A DNA stretch of 52,663 nt from Schleiferiaceae bacterium (GTDB lineage: Bacteria; Bacteroidota; Bacteroidia; Flavobacteriales; Schleiferiaceae), in assembly GCA_029254375.1 (NCBI GenBank), contig JAQWXR010000047.1:1-52663 (forward strand). The letters are read 5' to 3'. Within the stretch, counting starts at the first letter, position 1. Each line of letters begins with the position of its first letter. Both the position numbers and the translations under genes were made by a program. Below are positions 51,370 to 52,663 of this stretch, piece after piece. The notes under the pieces are model-generated. The model saw only the letters and a program-made list of their open reading frames with translations. It was not told where the DNA came from and searched no databases.

Positions 51370-52019
51370 ACCGCGCCACCCGAAACGAGGAAGATTACCT
51401 CAAAATGCTCCTGCGCCTGAAAATGACAGGCGATGAAATAGGCACTAACCACCTCGCAGCGAAGCTTCATGTTGCGCCCCCTAGCGTGACCTCCATGCTC
51501 AAAAAGCTAAAGTCAAAAGGGCTGGTTAACTATAAAAAATATGGGCATATTAGCTTGACAAACTTGGGCGAGCGAATTGCCATTTCCCTATTGCGTCGAC
51601 ATCGCATCTGGGAAGTGTTTCTGCATAAATCCCTGGGATTTACCTGGAATGAAGTTCATGAAGTTGCCGAGCAATTAGAACATATTCGCAGTGAAAAACT
51701 TGTGGACAAACTCGATGAGTTTCTCGGTTACCCCAAAGTCGACCCGCATGGGGATCCTATTCCTTCGGTAGACTTAATGATGGCTGATTATGAAGGGTTT
51801 CCCCTTTCTAAATGCTTTGTCGGTCAGCAATGCCGTTTGGTTTCTGTTACCGACGATTCCCCCGAAATTATTGGTCAATTGGATGCCATCGAAATGGCCT
51901 TAGCCACTGATTTGACAATTCTTGGCCCCGGCGCCCCCGAAGGTTCCGTTGTGATTCGCCACAATGGAAAGGTGAGCCTCATCCGCGAGGAGTTAGCCAA
52001 ACGTCTATACGTACTTTAA
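51366..52019 (+). CDS. DtxR/MntR family metal-dependent transcriptional regulator
   Basis: 217 residues. The N-terminal winged helix (NEEDYLKMLLRLKM, TNHLAAKLHVAPPSVTSMLKKL, VNYKKYGHISLTNLGE) is followed by the metal-binding and dimerisation helices (RRHRIWEVFLHKSLGF, EVHEVAEQLEHIRSEKLVDKLDEFLG), which contain the His/Glu residues used for Fe2+ or Mn2+. The final ~75 residues form a FeoA/SH3-like domain, so the three-domain type found in IdeR/DtxR is present. It should repress metal-uptake genes when metal is sufficient. Translational coupling to an iron-dependent dioxygenase (4-base overlap) is unexpected. Fe versus Mn cannot be told here. Confidence 0.92.
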   Translation: MNRATRNEEDYLKMLLRLKMTGDEIGTNHLAAKLHVAPPSVTSMLKKLKSKGLVNYKKYGHISLTNLGERIAISLLRRHRIWEVFLHKSLGFTWNEVHEVAEQLEHIRSEKLVDKLDEFLGYPKVDPHGDPIPSVDLMMADYEGFPLSKCFVGQQCRLVSVTDDSPEIIGQLDAIEMALATDLTILGPGAPEGSVVIRHNGKVSLIREELAKRLYVL

Positions 52020-52027
52020 GCTTCGGG

Positions 52028-52663
52028 TTATTTGGGCCCGTTCAGCCAATCCAGTGCATTAGTCCCCAAGACTTTAGCTTTTTTAGCCTCCGGCCAATCC
52101 ATCGATTGAATCAGCTTCCCAGGCGCTAACTCCCCTAGCGGGAAAGGATAGTCGCTGCCCAGGGCAATTTTGTCCTCCCCCATCATGTCCGTGATGAAAT
52201 TCAAGGCCATTGGGTCATGCACCAAGCTATCGAGCCAAAATTTGCCAACATATGCACTCGGAGCAATGGGATTATCCACCGCACAGAGGTCTGGCCGCAC
52301 ATCAAATCCATGCTGAATTCTTCCCAAGGTCGCGGGAAAACTTCCGCCTCCATGAGCGATAGCCACTCGAAGCGCAGGCAACCGTTCCAAAACGCCTCCA
52401 AAAATCAAGGAGCACAAAGCCCGAGAAGATTCAGCTGGCATACCCACTAACCATGGAAGCCAATATTTTGGCATGGTGGGGGTCCCCATCATATCCCATG
52501 GGTGGACAAAAACCGCCATCCCTAAACGTTCACAAGCTTCAAAAACGGGAAATAACTCCGGGGCATCAAGATTCCAATCGTTGATGTGGCTCCCGATTTG
52601 AACTCCTTTCAGACCAATCGACTTACATCGTTCAAGTTCCATAATGGAAAGCTCAGGAGACTG
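52028..52663 (-). CDS. 2-amino-3-carboxymuconate-6-semialdehyde decarboxylase-like amidohydrolase (5' end outside window)
   Basis: The frame runs off the right edge, so the N-terminal third with the first metal-binding HxH is missing. The visible ~211 residues match ACMSD of the amidohydrolase-2 superfamily: VFVHPWDMMG with a zinc histidine, WLPWLVGMPAES, IAHGGGSFPATLGRIQHGFD, RPDLCAVDN, DSLVHDPMALNF and GSDYPFPLGELAPG with the catalytic/metal aspartate. It decarboxylates the product of 3-hydroxyanthranilate dioxygenase, directing the pathway to 2-aminomuconate rather than quinolinate. It converges with the regulator gene, 8 bases between stops, and no terminator is visible between them. Confidence 0.93.
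   Translation of the reverse strand, partial: QSPELSIMELERCKSIGLKGVQIGSHINDWNLDAPELFPVFEACERLGMAVFVHPWDMMGTPTMPKYWLPWLVGMPAESSRALCSLIFGGVLERLPALRVAIAHGGGSFPATLGRIQHGFDVRPDLCAVDNPIAPSAYVGKFWLDSLVHDPMALNFITDMMGEDKIALGSDYPFPLGELAPGKLIQSMDWPEAKKAKVLGTNALDWLNGPK

Overview
This window looks like chromosomal DNA from a Bacteroidota bacterium, most likely an aerobic, marine-type member of the Flavobacteriales. The evidence is a SusC/SusD pair, two proteins with type IX secretion C-terminal domains (one type A-like, one type B/gliding-associated), a DUF2723 membrane glycosyltransferase-like protein, -7 promoter elements of the form TAnnTTTG, and very few Shine-Dalgarno sequences. Base composition is about half GC, with one clearly AT-richer gene (4890-5903). 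Genes are packed tightly: no gap over 300 bases is free of genes, and I saw no tRNA, rRNA, CRISPR array, insertion sequence or phage gene.

Layout, left to right. 1-1951: the end of a LuxE-like acyl-protein synthetase, an overlapping pair of secreted-type ORFs and a VOC-fold protein. 1955-6828: tyrS, an SDR epimerase, an AlkB-like dioxygenase, a lipoprotein and an epimerase-type threonine dehydrogenase. 6938-10302: trhO (tRNA U34 hydroxylation) followed by homogentisate dioxygenase and 4-hydroxyphenylpyruvate dioxygenase, two consecutive steps of tyrosine breakdown. 10385-13513: the DUF2723 protein. 13551-17388: a sufA-like gene, then sufB, sufC and sufD, joined by ATGA/GTGA overlaps. 17440-24830: a starch-type locus (SusC, SusD, a small T9SS cargo protein and a GH13 amylase) with a 25-base palindrome before susC. 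24948-25367: a bacilliredoxin with a full TTG-N19-TAnnTTTG promoter. 25502-30181: a LolA-like protein, two FtsX-type permeases, an ABC ATPase and a close homologue of iodotyrosine deiodinase. 30230-37259 (minus): uvrC, a large T9SS protein, rpoN and asnS. 37455-44081: a TetR-TolC-MFP-RND efflux operon. 44247-45857: an unusually compact DXS-like enzyme. 45880-50710 (minus): trpS, then padR-pspC-M61 peptidase. 50842-52663: 3-hydroxyanthranilate dioxygenase, coupled to a DtxR/MntR-type regulator, converging on an ACMSD-type decarboxylase cut by the window edge; the two enzymes act close together in the kynurenine pathway.

The recurring signal I find most interesting is regulatory. In at least seven genes an exact TAnnTTTG element ends only 4 or 5 bases before the start codon, and two more genes have a TAnnTTTA variant at the same spacing. 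This predicts leaderless mRNAs. Two divergent gene pairs (tyrS/epimerase and threonine dehydrogenase/trhO) show it on both strands. Other items worth a second look are the DXS-like enzyme lacking the long mobile loop, the deiodinase homologue with its substrate-binding Glu/Tyr/Lys set intact, the iron-type regulator translationally coupled to an iron dioxygenase, and the overlapping ORFs at 659-1568. I do not see a clear-cut new defence or mobile system in this window.
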